Assembly (NCBI GenBank): GCA_033816765.1
Contig: CM066295.1
Span: 1,178,001-1,242,000 of the forward strand
Reading direction: 5' to 3'
Length of the DNA: 64,000 bases
Origin: Nothopassalora personata
Taxonomy: Eukaryota; Ascomycota; Dothideomycetes; Mycosphaerellales; Mycosphaerellaceae
The translations under genes were made by a program, and so were the position numbers. Shown here piece after piece: positions 42,001 through 52,340 of the stretch (within the stretch, counting starts at the first letter, position 1; each line of letters opens with the position of its first letter). The notes below the pieces were generated by a model, which had not been told where the DNA came from, ran no database searches, and was given only the letters and a program-made list of their open reading frames with translations.

Positions 42001-45000
42001 CAGCAGTAGTCTTGTCAGACACGCTGATGTCAAGGTCTTGCAGCTTCGAAGTCTTGCCTTGTCGTTCTTCGAGTGTTCGCAGTAGCCGACAAGACTTCAT
42101 GCGGATCTCGCTATCTTCGTTGCCGAGTGTGTATAGACCAGCACAGAGGGTCTTCCAGAAAGGGGTATTGACGTTGGTGTTGTCCGTCAAGACTTTGGTA
42201 ACGACCTCGAAATAACTTGCAAGAGCCTTTGGCGTGCGTGCGATGTAGCACATACGCATTATCTGTGCCATCAGATATGGTTGGTCCAAATTATGGACAA
42301 TCAGGCTCTGTAAAGCTTTGCGTCCGATAGTGTGCGTTCGATCACTTGGTGCTTCGAAGATAGCACTGATCCAAGCCAGCATCCGTCGAACATCAAATTG
42401 CATCAGCACTCTATTGTCAGCTATGAACCGCAGTGGACCGGCACACAAGGTAGCCATTGCACCGAGCGCAGCGAACTGAAGCTCGTTTTTCTCCTTCTCG
42501 ATGGCGGAATTGATGATGCCGCGATTGCGCATATCACCTTCCCGTTCAAGAACGGACCTTCGAATGTGCTCCTGCTGCCGGCGGAGGTGCTGCTCGTTCG
42601 GCGAGAAGCCACACCAGTTTTCCATGAGCGCAAACGTGGCTTGTCTAGACTGGAAAGACAGCCATTGCCCGCCATCTTTCAGTTTGCGAATGCAGTCATA
42701 GAAGCCATCCATCAGATTGCAGAAGTGTGTGCGCAGCCTCTGATACTCTAGCTCGCTTTGAACCTCGCTGTCGCTGAGGAATATTCGCAGCTGCTTCGTG
42801 TAGTCGTTGAGATATGTCATCACATACGAGTCGCCAGCGATCTTGTCGTCCTGTAAAAGGTGGCAGGTGAGGCTCAGCAGGTGAGTGATCTCCGTGCGCA
42901 AGAAGTCGGTACGGCGGTTACGGCGTGGATTGCTTCCAGTTCGTTGATGAGCGTTCAAGCGCTCCTTGGCCTCAATATTGCACGCAGTCACGAAAGGTTG
43001 TAATATCTCTAGGAGTGCTTGGAACAGCGTAGCATTGGTGGCGCCGAGACCAGCCACAGCCGCTGCGCGTACATTTGCATTGGAGACTGACAGGAACGGC
43101 ACTACTTTGGCGAAAAGCTCCGAGGCTGAAGCGATCTTCTCTTGGCTAGAGACAGACGTCTTGGAGCTCTTGCGCGTGTGGGTGGAGTTGTTTCTCGACA
43201 CTGGCAAGTGCGTGGGACTTCCACCAACGTTCATTAGGGTCGTGCACCCGAATATGAGATGTATCTTCCACTGCTCGATGATGATCTCTGGCGAGGTGCT
43301 GTTGAGACGTGTTGGCGGTCTGTTGTTGTTGTTCGTGAACGCCTGCTCCAGCGCGTTTGTTGTCTGCTTGGCGCCTTCTGTGAGGGCGCCAATTATCCGA
43401 TGGCTGTGCGATAGTCGCTGACATACGAGTTCTCGTGTCAGTGCGACAGCATGCAAGCAAATCTCGGAGCTGAGCCGCACGAGATTTGGGAAGACCTTGA
43501 ACCACAGCTTGGCATCATGCGCAATGTCGCTACTACACAGCTCAACAAGGGTGCTGTTGACATTGCTTTTCCGTAGACCTTTCTGGAGACGACTGCGCTC
43601 TGCCAACGAAAGCCGTTCGTCGTTCACGTCAATAACTTGTTGCGAGCTGCCCTCCAGAATGCTGATGATGCGGTTGCTAGGCTTGCCCAGTGCTGTGTCG
43701 AATTTGGTGATCAGTCTCAGCACGTTGACGGCCACGGCACGTACGGCTCGCGAAGGTGAGCATAGGAAGAACAAGCCATGAGACTCCACCTCGTCGACAT
43801 GTGCGAGTATGCCCGAAAGATCGAGTGGTAAGCGTCGGCTGCCCGGCTCGTCTTCATCGAGAGGATCTACAACAGCTTTCTTGGTACGTTGCTGGATGTC
43901 GTCAATCCAGATCTGAAGCAGCTCGACGTAGAGTTTGAGAGTGTTCTCGATATGACCAGGCCCCAGAAGACTGCCATCGGAGACCGTGGAGTACCTATCA
44001 TCGAAATTGAAGATGAAACGTGCGAAGCCGATCGTCACTTGCTGTGCGTGCGACTGCCTCGCTATGGACTTGAGGGACTGGGCTGAAGATGTTGCGATAT
44101 GCGACTGGACGTGGGCAGTTCCGGTACACAATAGATTGACCAACGAGTTGATCGGTAAATGTGGCGAGAGGCATCTGGGAAGAGCTTCCACCGCCACGTG
44201 CAGTAGGTCATAGTAATGTTGCCGTAGATCGGTAGGGTTCATCAATTCGTCCCTCCTGTTGAACGTGAAAGCCTCAGCCATAGGCGTCTTAGGCGTATGT
44301 GACGAGAACTTCTCATCCAGAACGGCTTGCCCACCGAAAGTGTTGTCGCATATTATCGTCAACTGGCCAAGCATCTTGCAAAATTTGATATAGTAGTCTT
44401 TCGCAACATCGTTGAGGTTCGTGGTCATTACGGGTCGTGAAAGTCGCTCTGTTCTGCCAGCAGAAAGAGCGAAGCCTTGAGATCGTGTCCGGCGATGGGT
44501 GATAGGCGATCGTGAGTATGGGTCTATAAAAGTATCGCATTCGAATCGTGTCGGAAAGGTGGGTGGCTCGTTCTTTTCCAGATCACTCATGATGGCCAGG
44601 AATGCGCGGATAGCAATAACAGTCTTCTCCGGGTCAAGGTTCTCGATTTTGAGATCCTTCTCCGGACCAGAGAATAGTTCCGCATTCATCAGAGGGAAGA
44701 TGATGTTGCGGAAACAAAAGTCCTGGTGCTTATAGCCAATAATGCGAATGAGCTGAATGAGAGGGTCGGCGATCATTGGGTCGGTAGAAATCAGAACTCG
44801 CTTGCCGCCCTGAAAGACAAGCTTCACGATTTCATCCAGCTTCCTGTTGATGAAGTTCTGCGACTCGCTGTGCCGGTACAAGTAGCGCCACACTAGACGA
44901 CATATCGCCTTCAGAGCATGTGATCGACCGACCCGGTCTCTCGCCTTTGGCTGGAAAGATGTAACCAGTGGCAGCCATTGCGTTGCGAAAACTTCCGGTG

Positions 45001-46861
45001 GTGATGCACATAGTAGTACTGCCTGCAATGGGTAAACGTATGGCCAGTGGTCGGCCTTCGACAGCATCTGTGCAATCTTAGGCTGAAGAATGGCAACCAC
45101 TTCTCGCCACCTCGGTACTGTCAGCTCGCTGGTCGCGGTGGCTGCAATAGGCAATAGCAGGTGTTCAAACAGCTCTGCATAGGCGTGCTTCACGGTCCGG
45201 CCATGGACTTCGGCGAAGAATTTCGCAAGAAGCTGCAGCATCTCGCACGACCTCTGCCATGCCTCTTCTGGTGCAGAGCGAACATGCAGCCATCGCATAC
45301 TCTGGACCAGGAGTGCAGTCTTGGCCGCCAGCCGTTGATCTGCAACACCTTTCACGGCGAGACGCTTTTGTGCCGATTCGAGATCCTTGATGAAACGGTC
45401 CACGACTTCATCAAATCTGACGCCACTCATGACACCAAGAAGTTGGCCTCTGATGACCCAGTTAGCTTTGATGACGGGCTCTCGAGCCAGTAGCTCCGGA
45501 TCTGCGCTTTGCAATTGGCCGTATATCACATCTTCAAGCCGGCCTGCCGTGTTCAACGTGTTGACCGGTCCATTGAGTGCTTTGAGTGTAGTTTGTCCGA
45601 TAATCTCAATCAACACTCGGCACAGGATATAGATCGACACAGTCGATCGACGGTCCGCCAAGGCTACTTGATGCTCCACCAATGCGATATCATTGCCACC
45701 CGGAGACGGAGTCGGGGCCGAGTATGGGTTATGGCTGTTCACTGGTCCCCTTTGCGTCAGTCCAGCCGCCTCACGCAATGCTCGCAGCTCATTGTACATC
45801 TGGTTCGCAGCATCTGCCTTCTTCTTGCGCCAATGGATGACCGAATCGATTAGACTGTTTGGCTTGTGCCGATTGATATGTCCGAGCGAGGATATGAGCT
45901 GGTCGAACGTCGGATCCGCACCAGGTCCACATATGTTCTCTACGCGAGGCTCCGGCTCGCCTGGTCTTGCCATGCACCTCTCAATGCGATCGTCCGCTTC
46001 AGCAATGAACGACGTGAACAAGTGATGCAGCGCATACTCTCCCACTGTTTTCAGCTCCGTATTCTGCGTCTGTACTCTTGACTGCGATCGATTGTGCTCG
46101 TGAGCCCGCTTCACGCGACCGCTGTGCATCCTCGCCGGCCCTCTCTGCGCGCCCATGCCAATGCCGTTCTCGAAGCTCCTCTTACCCGGTATTGCTGCCG
46201 CGTTCGGTACGTGGCCATTGCTATGTAAATTGCCAAGCGACGGGCTTTCTTTAAGACTTGCGGTGGTGTATGCTGCCGCGTCTGGCGAGTGACTAGCCAT
46301 GATCTTGCCCGGACTCAATGGACTGCTGTTGGTGGAGGCCAGCAGGCTCGGGTTGCGCGAATGCTGCACGCCATGCACGATTGAAGCCTGGCGGTGATGG
46401 CTATAGGAGACGGAAGGCTTCCGTTCGATATCGATGCTCTGCTTGTTCGACCGGGATGGAGCTCGAGCTTGTACGGGGGTGATTGCTTGCGGCGACGCAT
46501 TGCGAATGCTGGCACTCAACGCTCTGCCTCTCGTCTGGCCCGCCGGATCGCGTGATGCCCCTCCTACCGTGGCTGCCGAGATGGATGGGTTTGTTAAAAA
46601 CGTTATGGGTATGCCCGGGACGGTCGGTGGCGCGACGAGCAGTGGTTCGGGCGGCGGGCTGCTTCTTCGGTCTGCGTATATCACTGCTGGTGACTGTGAG
46701 GCCGGTGTCTTGAGGCCATCTGAGGGCGAAGGCGCGGCTGTTGAGACGCAGTGTGTCGTCAGCGAAATATGCCTAATCGTAAATCCATTGCGACAGAAAT
46801 GACTGGTCCCAGGACCCGGTGTGGTAATCTCGGACTGAACCTTCAGACAGACCACGACCAC
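39026..46861 (-). CDS. TAO3: Cell morphogenesis protein Tao3/Pag1/Mor2 (Furry family)
   Basis: A single 7.8-kb frame encodes up to 2611 residues of HEAT/ARM-like helical repeats, the size and layout of Furry-family scaffolds. Tao3 holds the NDR kinase Cbk1 in the RAM network, which controls polarised growth and cell separation at growth sites. Conserved-looking blocks include GEYALHHLFTSFIAEADDRI (N-terminal Furry block), RCMARPGEPEPRVENICGPG and VYPLQAVLLCASPPEVF. The first ~190 residues and the last ~180 are Ser/Pro-rich and disordered. The start is uncertain: the first ~40 codons look non-conserved, and a good acceptor (CTCAACAG, at about 46738) precedes APSPSDGLKTPASQSP, so a short upstream exon may be the true start. 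The AT-rich transposon island begins ~400 bp upstream. Confidence 0.9.
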   Translation of the reverse strand: MVVVCLKVQSEITTPGPGTSHFCRNGFTIRHISLTTHCVSTAAPSPSDGLKTPASQSPAVIYADRRSSPPPEPLLVAPPTVPGIPITFLTNPSISAATVGGASRDPAGQTRGRALSASIRNASPQAITPVQARAPSRSNKQSIDIERKPSVSYSHHRQASIVHGVQHSRNPSLLASTNSSPLSPGKIMASHSPDAAAYTTASLKESPSLGNLHSNGHVPNAAAIPGKRSFENGIGMGAQRGPARMHSGRVKRAHEHNRSQSRVQTQNTELKTVGEYALHHLFTSFIAEADDRIERCMARPGEPEPRVENICGPGADPTFDQLISSLGHINRHKPNSLIDSVIHWRKKKADAANQMYNELRALREAAGLTQRGPVNSHNPYSAPTPSPGGNDIALVEHQVALADRRSTVSIYILCRVLIEIIGQTTLKALNGPVNTLNTAGRLEDVIYGQLQSADPELLAREPVIKANWVIRGQLLGVMSGVRFDEVVDRFIKDLESAQKRLAVKGVADQRLAAKTALLVQSMRWLHVRSAPEEAWQRSCEMLQLLAKFFAEVHGRTVKHAYAELFEHLLLPIAATATSELTVPRWREVVAILQPKIAQMLSKADHWPYVYPLQAVLLCASPPEVFATQWLPLVTSFQPKARDRVGRSHALKAICRLVWRYLYRHSESQNFINRKLDEIVKLVFQGGKRVLISTDPMIADPLIQLIRIIGYKHQDFCFRNIIFPLMNAELFSGPEKDLKIENLDPEKTVIAIRAFLAIMSDLEKNEPPTFPTRFECDTFIDPYSRSPITHRRTRSQGFALSAGRTERLSRPVMTTNLNDVAKDYYIKFCKMLGQLTIICDNTFGGQAVLDEKFSSHTPKTPMAEAFTFNRRDELMNPTDLRQHYYDLLHVAVEALPRCLSPHLPINSLVNLLCTGTAHVQSHIATSSAQSLKSIARQSHAQQVTIGFARFIFNFDDRYSTVSDGSLLGPGHIENTLKLYVELLQIWIDDIQQRTKKAVVDPLDEDEPGSRRLPLDLSGILAHVDEVESHGLFFLCSPSRAVRAVAVNVLRLITKFDTALGKPSNRIISILEGSSQQVIDVNDERLSLAERSRLQKGLRKSNVNSTLVELCSSDIAHDAKLWFKVFPNLVRLSSEICLHAVALTRELVCQRLSHSHRIIGALTEGAKQTTNALEQAFTNNNNRPPTRLNSTSPEIIIEQWKIHLIFGCTTLMNVGGSPTHLPVSRNNSTHTRKSSKTSVSSQEKIASASELFAKVVPFLSVSNANVRAAAVAGLGATNATLFQALLEILQPFVTACNIEAKERLNAHQRTGSNPRRNRRTDFLRTEITHLLSLTCHLLQDDKIAGDSYVMTYLNDYTKQLRIFLSDSEVQSELEYQRLRTHFCNLMDGFYDCIRKLKDGGQWLSFQSRQATFALMENWCGFSPNEQHLRRQQEHIRRSVLEREGDMRNRGIINSAIEKEKNELQFAALGAMATLCAGPLRFIADNRVLMQFDVRRMLAWISAIFEAPSDRTHTIGRKALQSLIVHNLDQPYLMAQIMRMCYIARTPKALASYFEVVTKVLTDNTNVNTPFWKTLCAGLYTLGNEDSEIRMKSCRLLRTLEERQGKTSKLQDLDISVSDKTTAVYKLAQFEISRRLASQHPELAFHVFSEFSAYFNELQPDHQRNMVSGMLPWIQAIELQLDPNGGPTASSYMLLVNLFEITVRSPTTLHNEIQALWQALATGPYAGNVQLVLDFIITICLEKKEQNFVIFAKQIVVFLSKTPAGARVVEYLLMHICPKTMVAERRQPAPAPADTVGLPYIADLKNVLPSGAKQNGLSLGQLSMILLVDLVVSPFQLPADKVPVLLQIILVQWDQYVHVVQDQAREMLVHLIHELVISKIDPGSTEPDKKSIEDFIESVRRHDPKIAWGYTDSQGRCGGKDSRAVSESMAYVVDEVVRIFSVTYPNIKEEWGKVTMEWATSCAVRHVACRSFQVFRCVSTTLDTKMLADMLARLSNTIADDENHDYLIFSLEILTTLRSIIGALEPLNLLQYPQLFWTTCACLETIFEREFQEGLSMLTSLLTKMDLSDPAVLKIVREAQPAKWEGGFHGVTALIYKGVRSSKSMDRSLSILERLVKLPSSDLVGSDDRLLFTVLANLPRYLHNFDDDGDPLCLESAEALSFAAESQGLVALSRVLQGLTQGRFRSEKDFLAQCIIAVRTTFFPALEFQSLVFLLGMVNNELPWVKVKTMQILCVMIPDIDMRKAEFASQGPDLISPLLRLLQTKHCQQALEVLDNVIDMTGTPLDNKHLRMSMAGSHSSRATRKEYDTTRSLYGIPEESGWSIPMPALHSAQTRSNVHAVFYTLACAGINEPQETTTSTPEIEFHEDDYQDSYFSERTATMLSDDTRVADASIGELAEKLDTLDDFFDDPAESPPAMTIGSGTPRYPSGVDEREHLYDQQALPILHRSLKRNASITSFQTGFAERGYQPQQQTMNPGAFAAQSAGPPPTRPGMHNRSITSPGMSMRHPSRLQNDMMSGDEAGDEDAPFSDGDDEGTLSRTQTNESSTFPLAYTVKPSGGFKALKTGLRRLTSSSGNKEARDAMRAQAASSKSPQVPKMPVGFMKEVGPFSAEP

Positions 46862-47278
46862 TTACCACTGCTCATCCTCGCTGCAAACAAAGTGTCGTAG
46901 TCGCATGCTTTGCCAGCATGTCCAGCGAGGATGTCCAAGAATCCCCAACTCTAGGCGCGGGAAGCAGCGCAGCGAAGCGTAAATTTAACAATTAAGACAA
47001 TGTGATGATGTTGTAGGAGACGCATGCGCACGAAACCGTTTGGCCAACTGAATGCCGCGCAACTCGTGATGGCGTGGTATCTAGTTTGTACCTGCAGCGG
47101 CTTCTGAACCCAGTCGATCGCTAGTGGCCTACCATCAAGTCCCGCCCCTCGTATAGAGCCGGAGGATTCTTCCATGGGAACGGACTACTAGCTGTCACGA
47201 TCCAAGCGTGCACCAAGGCCGTAGCCCAATCAGACCTGAGGCAGCAGCCGCTAAGAATTAGGTGACTTTGACGAGCTA
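46862..47278. promoter_or_regulatory. TAO3 upstream region
   Basis: About 400 bp of normal composition between the TAO3 frame and the AT-rich island. It must hold the core promoter and perhaps a missed first exon. No specific site recognised. Confidence 0.4.
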
Positions 47279-47851
47279 CCTACAGATTTCTTCTTTCTAG
47301 CACCTTTAATTCTAGATAAATACATATAATATACTATCTACGTTTTAAAAGTATATAATATATTATTGCATTATAGTACGTTAATTAGTATTACTTAATT
47401 TAGACTTATATTTTAGGTGTTTCAAAAGTAAGTAGTATATTATATATATCTATGTAGATTTGAAGGCATTATAAATAGAAACGGCTATAGGTAACTAATT
47501 AAGGTTACTTATTTCGTAGAGTAAATACCTTAGTAACACGATATAGTTTATTAGTAGTAAGCTAATTAGCTAGTTGAATTATTTACTTACTTAGGCTTAT
47601 ATATTAATTAGTTAAAGGACCGGTTTAGAAGTAGATAGTGTATATATCTATCTAAGACTATATATACTTAAAAAGAATAGGTATAAGTAAATAACTAATC
47701 TAGTTATATAAATAGATCTTAAGCTTTAAATCTAATTATACTAGATCGTAGTATAACCCCTTAGCTCTTATAGTTACTTTTAGGTAAATAAGCTAGTTAC
47801 TATATAATCGTATAATCTCGTAGGCTTATACGCGCCTATAGGCCTCCCCTC
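47279..47851. repeat. AT-rich RIP-like DNA, left flank of nested elements
   Basis: Extremely TA-rich sequence with frequent ATATA, TTAG and CTAA words and almost no open frame. It begins abruptly at about 47275. It is the left half of the DNA into which the outer element inserted, so it may be an older, fully degraded repeat. Confidence 0.65.
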
Positions 47852-47856
47852 TTTTA
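47852..47856. repeat. Target-site duplication of outer element, left copy
   Basis: TTTTA, identical to 61596-61600 directly after the right LTR. Confidence 0.85.
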
Positions 47857-48225
47857 TGTTATGTCTCGTTCTAGGGCTAATCTCAAAAGAGAGATAAGCT
47901 AAGTCACGTGGCGGTATTCTTTAGAGAGGCTAAAGCAAACTAAGCGAAGATGAATAATTAGAGTAAGAGTGTATTCCAATTAGTAAGATCGTAACATAAG
48001 TTAAACGCCTCGAAGCTATAAGGGATTCTTAGCGTTCCTAAATACATAGGAGATCTCTATCTCGTATAAGTGTGGTTCCTAATTATAAGTATGAGATCTC
48101 ATTCTTACGCTAGGTTCTTATTCTTATGTTCGGGTACATCCGTAGGACAGCGTTCCTATCGGATGTTACTAGCTAATTAGGGCGGTTGGCTATACCCCGG
48201 TCCGGTCTCGATCCGAACCGTAACA
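47857..48225 (-). repeat. 3' LTR of outer element, 369 bp
   Basis: Same length as the right copy and differs from it mainly by C/T and G/A transitions. Contains CACGTG near 47905 and GAGATCTC-type inverted words. In element orientation it is the downstream LTR, next to the polypurine tract. Confidence 0.92.
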
Positions 48226-48296
48226 CTATCCCCCTTCTAGCCTAGCTTCGTCCCGAAGCTCAAAATGTAGTCGTACCCTAACTTCGTAGCGTATAG

Positions 48297-48950
48297 CCTT
48301 CTATAGCTTCTTCTTCGTACTTCTCCCGAGAATCTATTTCTAAGGAAATTGTCGCGACGGGTAACGAAATAGCCCCCTACAAGAACTGTCGAGCAGCTCG
48401 TATAAAGAAGGGCGATCCTCGTCCGCGATGTATCGTAGGTCCTCGGTCTAGGAAGTGTTCTAAGTGTGTGCGTAAGGGTCGTAAGGACTATAATGTCTCG
48501 TTATCTATTCCCGAGTGGATTCGGCTTCGAGATATACGAGAGCGTCTCCGAAAAGAGGTAGAGTAGGCGGACTCGCGAGAGGTTAAACTGCTTTAGGAGC
48601 AGTCCGCGTTATAGCGTTAATAGCAAGACGTCCTATAGCGGATAATTAGTTATAAGGCGAAGAAGATTTGTTCACGGAAGCAGCTTCGTCTAGCTAAAGG
48701 GCGCACCGAGAGCGCGGTAGCCTAGGAACTCGAGGATCTTAAGTTAGTAGAGGCGGTGGAGGAGGAGGTCCTTCTACCTAAGGAAGAGGGCGTCGAAGTT
48801 GCGGACGACCTAATGCCTAGTCCTTAGGAGATGTCTACCGCCGATTAGATTAGTCTCTATAATCCGTCGATTCCTCTAGAGGCGCTAGATTCCTTTACTA
48901 CGCCTATTAGACCCGGTAGAACTATCGAAGAAGTTACTAGCAGTTCGTGA
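48297..48950 (+). pseudogene. Antisense Cys-rich accessory gene of the outer element
   Basis: Opposite to gag-pol, between chromodomain and 3' LTR, one frame stays readable for ~217 codons, interrupted almost only by TAG/TAA codons of RIP type and ending in TGA at 48948. It reads NCRAARIKKGDPRPRC, then KCSKCVRKGRKDYNVS, a segment SIPEWIRLRDIRERLRKEVE that looks like coiled coil, and an acidic C-terminus. The CxxC with further Cys suggests a zinc-binding domain; the Tyr in KDYN is probably a mutated Cys (TGT to TAT). The inner element carries an alignable frame in the same place. No function is known to me. The start codon is not identified. Confidence 0.6.
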
Positions 48951-49527
48951 GATTTGTTTTTAGTTCCTAGGTATCTTCTATCTCGTCGTATCCCTTCTAT
49001 CTAACAAGGTATCGCTAACCTCTTTTATCTAGGATTTTTTCGACTTCGAACTCAGTTTCTTCTTCTAGTTAGTAGTAGAATGTTTCTTAGTATAGCGTCT
49101 TAGGGTCTACGGGTTCTAACATAGAGATGTGAAATACTAGATGGATTTTAGCGTCCTTTAGTAGTCGTAGTCAGTAGTTGACTAATCCTCGTAGTTCTTT
49201 AACGAGAAATGGCCCGACTTTTACATGATCTAGTTTTTTAGTCTTTCTCCTTATCTTAAGGTTTTTCGTGAGAAGATAGACCTTATCCCCCTTCTTTAGC
49301 TAAGGTGCTATTTGTCGTTTTTACCGAGATTTAACGAGCCGTTACTGTAAATCCCTAATCCGTTTATTAATAGAATCGTGTACCTTTTTTAGGTCCTCCG
49401 TTACGGCAATTGCCTTGTCTACCTATAGGTAACTTCTCTTTTTACTAAACAGTATAGGATGTTTTCCAAAGTTTGCGAAGAAAGGTGTTTCGCCTATTGT
49501 TTCCGATTTATAATTGTTTAGTGCAAG
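48935..49527 (-). pseudogene. Outer element: end of integrase and chromodomain
   Basis: Continues, on the minus strand, the integrase interrupted at 56434. Readable pieces are ETPFFANFG, then KIHLVFHISMLEPVDP and a chromodomain, FEVEKILDKRG...RYLVR.KGYDEIEDT.EL at about 49070-48935. Chromodomains in chromovirus integrases direct insertion to marked chromatin. TAG codons replace the Trp of KWKGY and of TWEL. Confidence 0.8.
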
Positions 49528-49532
49528 TTATG
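49528..49532. repeat. Target-site duplication of inner element, left copy
   Basis: TTATG, paired with TTATA at 56429-56433. The single G/A difference is a RIP-type change. Confidence 0.75.
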
Positions 49533-49952
49533 TGTTACGGGTTAGATTAAGCTAATGCTTAGCGACTAATTAGAGCCTCTACAGTTAAGTAGGTGCTACT
49601 ACAGCTAGAAAGGCATAGCTACTGTAGAGTGATCTATTGCTCTATATAATCTATAAAGTAGATCAATAGATTAGAACAGAGCACGACAGTAATTGATCTA
49701 TTGCTCTATATAATCTGTAAAGCAGATTAATAGATCGGAGTAGATTAATAATAATTTCCTTTATATTTAGGAACGCTAGAAACCCTTATGGTTCTAATGC
49801 GTTCAACTTATGTTACTATCTCACTAATTGAAATACAACTCTTATTCCTATTATTTATCTTCGCTTAGCTTGCTTCAGCCTCTCTAAAGAATACCGCCGC
49901 GTAACTTAACTTATCTCTCTTTTAAGACTAGCCCTAGAACGAGACAATAACA
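49533..49952 (+). repeat. 5' LTR of inner element, 420 bp
   Basis: Contains two tandem palindromic units of 64-bp period (from 49631 and 49695), each with an inner hairpin such as AATCTGTAAAGCAGATT. Its last ~200 bp match the reverse complement of the outer element's LTR closely, while its first ~200 bp do not. Confidence 0.93.
49631..49740. repeat. Tandem palindromes in U3 of inner LTR
   Basis: Two units 64 bp apart, GATCTATTGCTCTATATAAT and so on, each ending in the complement AATAGAT. The same pair is at about 56107-56215 in the other LTR. They may be enhancer-like U3 repeats; that is inference. Confidence 0.7.
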
Positions 49953-50029
49953 CTTTAAACGCCCTTAGGATAAGCGCTACTTAAGTAGCTAGTAGGGGAA
50001 TACCCGCCCCTAGCGAAGTAGGAAGCATC

Positions 50030-51400
50030 CGCCGTGCGCTACTATAATAGACTACTACGAAGGACGATAAGTCTAATAACGATAACGAGCCTACTCTAAG
50101 AAAGAACGACGTTAAGGCTACTAAGCTAGACCTCTTCTACGGAGATAGAGCCAAGTTCGACGACTAGGTTAATTAGATAGATATGTACCTTATGTTCAAC
50201 CTAGTCGATGCTAATAAAAGAACTATCTTCGCTATTACGTACCTTCGCGGAAGTGCGTAGAACTAGATCAAACCTTACCTTAAAGAATACCTTAAAGGTA
50301 TAGGACGAATAGACCCTACTAGAATGTTTAGGAGCTACACCCTTTTTAAAGAAAAGATAAAATTAATCTTTAGAACCTCGAACGAAGTCTAATAGGCCAT
50401 ACGAATCATTTAACACCTAAAGCAGAAGACGTCTACTTTAGAGTATGCCGCTAAATTCGAAGAATACGGACAAATTACCGGATAGGACTAGACGGCGTTA
50501 ATAACTATGTTCCGACGTAGACTTAAAGACTCCGTTAAGGACGAGTTAATAAGACACGGGGGACGGATCACTAACCTCGAAGAGCTAATAAAGGCGTCGA
50601 TTAATATCGATAACTAGCTCTAGGAACGACACTAGGAAAAGAAATACGACTCTAAAGTAGGAGGAATAGTAGGATACGCTCCGGACCGTAGACCCTTAGG
50701 AGGATACGTTACGAAGGGAGAATTCTCACGACAAAGCTAGCCCTACTATAGACTACAGCCAATAGAACTAGACGTTACCTAACGAGGACGGAGGATCGAC
50801 AAGAGTAGGGGCTACGGAAAGCCCTTTAAAGGAAAAGGAAAACTTATATACTATGCCTATAGCAAGGAAGGTCACATAGCGCGGGATTGCTGCGGTGAAA
50901 ATATAGTGCGCCGCGAGCAGTTTAATATAATGCAACCCCGAACTAGTAAATCCGAGAGTAGCGTTAGATCTCGGGGAGATACCGACTATACTCGGAGAGT
51001 GGGGGAGAGAGCTAGCAATAGAAGCACGATGCCTCTCCTAGACCCCTTAGAAGGACGAGGAGGATACTATAGGCAGTAAATAGTAGTTATTCCATTTAAT
51101 GCGAAGAACCAACTACGACAGTTCAATATAATAACATAAAGAGTCGACTACGAGACCGAATCCGAGTCTCGAAATTGTTATAGAAGCCTTTATTAGCGAT
51201 TCTGTTACTAAGACTCGTGTCAAATCCACTACGCCGCGAAGTTAGGCGTAGGGTATTAGCCTTAGCAACCACGAGGAACCCTAGGAGCGACGTATAGGTA
51301 AAACGCCACGCTCCGAGAAGTAGACATCGACGAATCCTGTTTCGACGAAGATAGAAGCGACAAAGAAAATCAGGACCTAGGATAGAACGGATTATGGTTA
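50030..51400 (+). pseudogene. Inner element gag remnant
   Basis: Reads KLDLFYGDRAKFDD, YLMFNLVDANKRTIFAITYL and FKEKIKLIFRTSNEV, a retrotransposon Gag (capsid) domain. A zinc knuckle follows at about 50846-50890. It is now YYAYSKEGHIARDC, where both first cysteines of the CCHC motif have become Tyr (TGC/TGT to TAC/TAT). About ten TAG/TAA stops. Confidence 0.82.
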
Positions 51401-52059
51401 CTAGAACCATAGGAAGAAAGTTAAGAAACCACCGGGCTAAATACCATTAAAGAAGACTAGGATCCGGAAGAATTAAGCGAAGAAGATTCCTCCGAAGGAG
51501 AAGAGAGCGACACTAACAACGATAACGAACAACTTACCTTCACGGTAGATGCACCTAAGAAACTGTACGACATAATTATCTACCTATAAAGAAGGCACGA
51601 GGAATTCCTACCTAAGATAGGTAGACGAAGGAAGCTACATTCTATTAAGTTTAATAAGACACTCGACACCCTACGAGGCATAGCCTAGGGATACCCACTT
51701 ATAGAAACAACCGAGAATCTAGTAACCGCCGTTGTAGAACGACTACCTATAGGAAGCCGAATAATAGGTATCGGATACCTAACACTAGTAGGAACTTTCG
51801 TCTTAAACGAACTACGAATAGCAGTACAGCACGTACGGGCTCTCTACTTAGAAATGTAGAAGATCTAGGAACGTTACTAAATATAGGTATAGATACAGAA
51901 AGGCTCGCGCTAGGTTTAAGCGGAGGCCTCGAGACACGAAGCACGACGTTCTATATACGAACAGGGAAAAGAATCGGCTCCCTAGGAATAAGCGACCGAA
52001 GGGAGTTATACAATACTTAGGCTCATGTATCGACATTAAACACAGTTTTCTAGACATAA

Positions 52060-52340
52060 GCGATCGTTGACGGACATAAGACTAGTATTATAATCGACTT
52101 AGGAGTAGCGGGGAATTTTATCTCCGAGTCTTTTATAACAAGAAACGGGTTAGCTACCCTAAAGAAGAAATAGGGTTACGAGTTAATCGCGGCAAACGGA
52201 TTATCGTTACCTAGCGTAGAATAGGAGACGATACCATTGCTACTAGCTATCTAATAGCACTACGAGAATATTACCTTAGATGTTACTAATATAGCTAGTT
52301 ATAACATAGTATTAGGTATACCTTAGTTAAGAAAGCACAA
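52060..52340 (+). pseudogene. Inner element protease remnant
   Basis: Retropepsin-like segment IIIDLGVAGNFISESFI, where D-S/T-G is expected. TCA to TTA (Ser to Leu) and GCA to GTA (Ala to Val) are RIP-type changes. The downstream YNIVLGIP flap-type motif is visible. The outer element has the same DLGVAG. Confidence 0.75.

Noticed and set aside
49631..49740. CRISPR-like repeat pair in the inner LTR
   Set aside because: Only two units, in a eukaryotic LTR, without unique spacers.
49953..49985. Primer-binding site after the inner 5' LTR
   Set aside because: The sequence does not begin TGG and I could match no tRNA 3' end or an LTR-start self-priming site, so no call was made.
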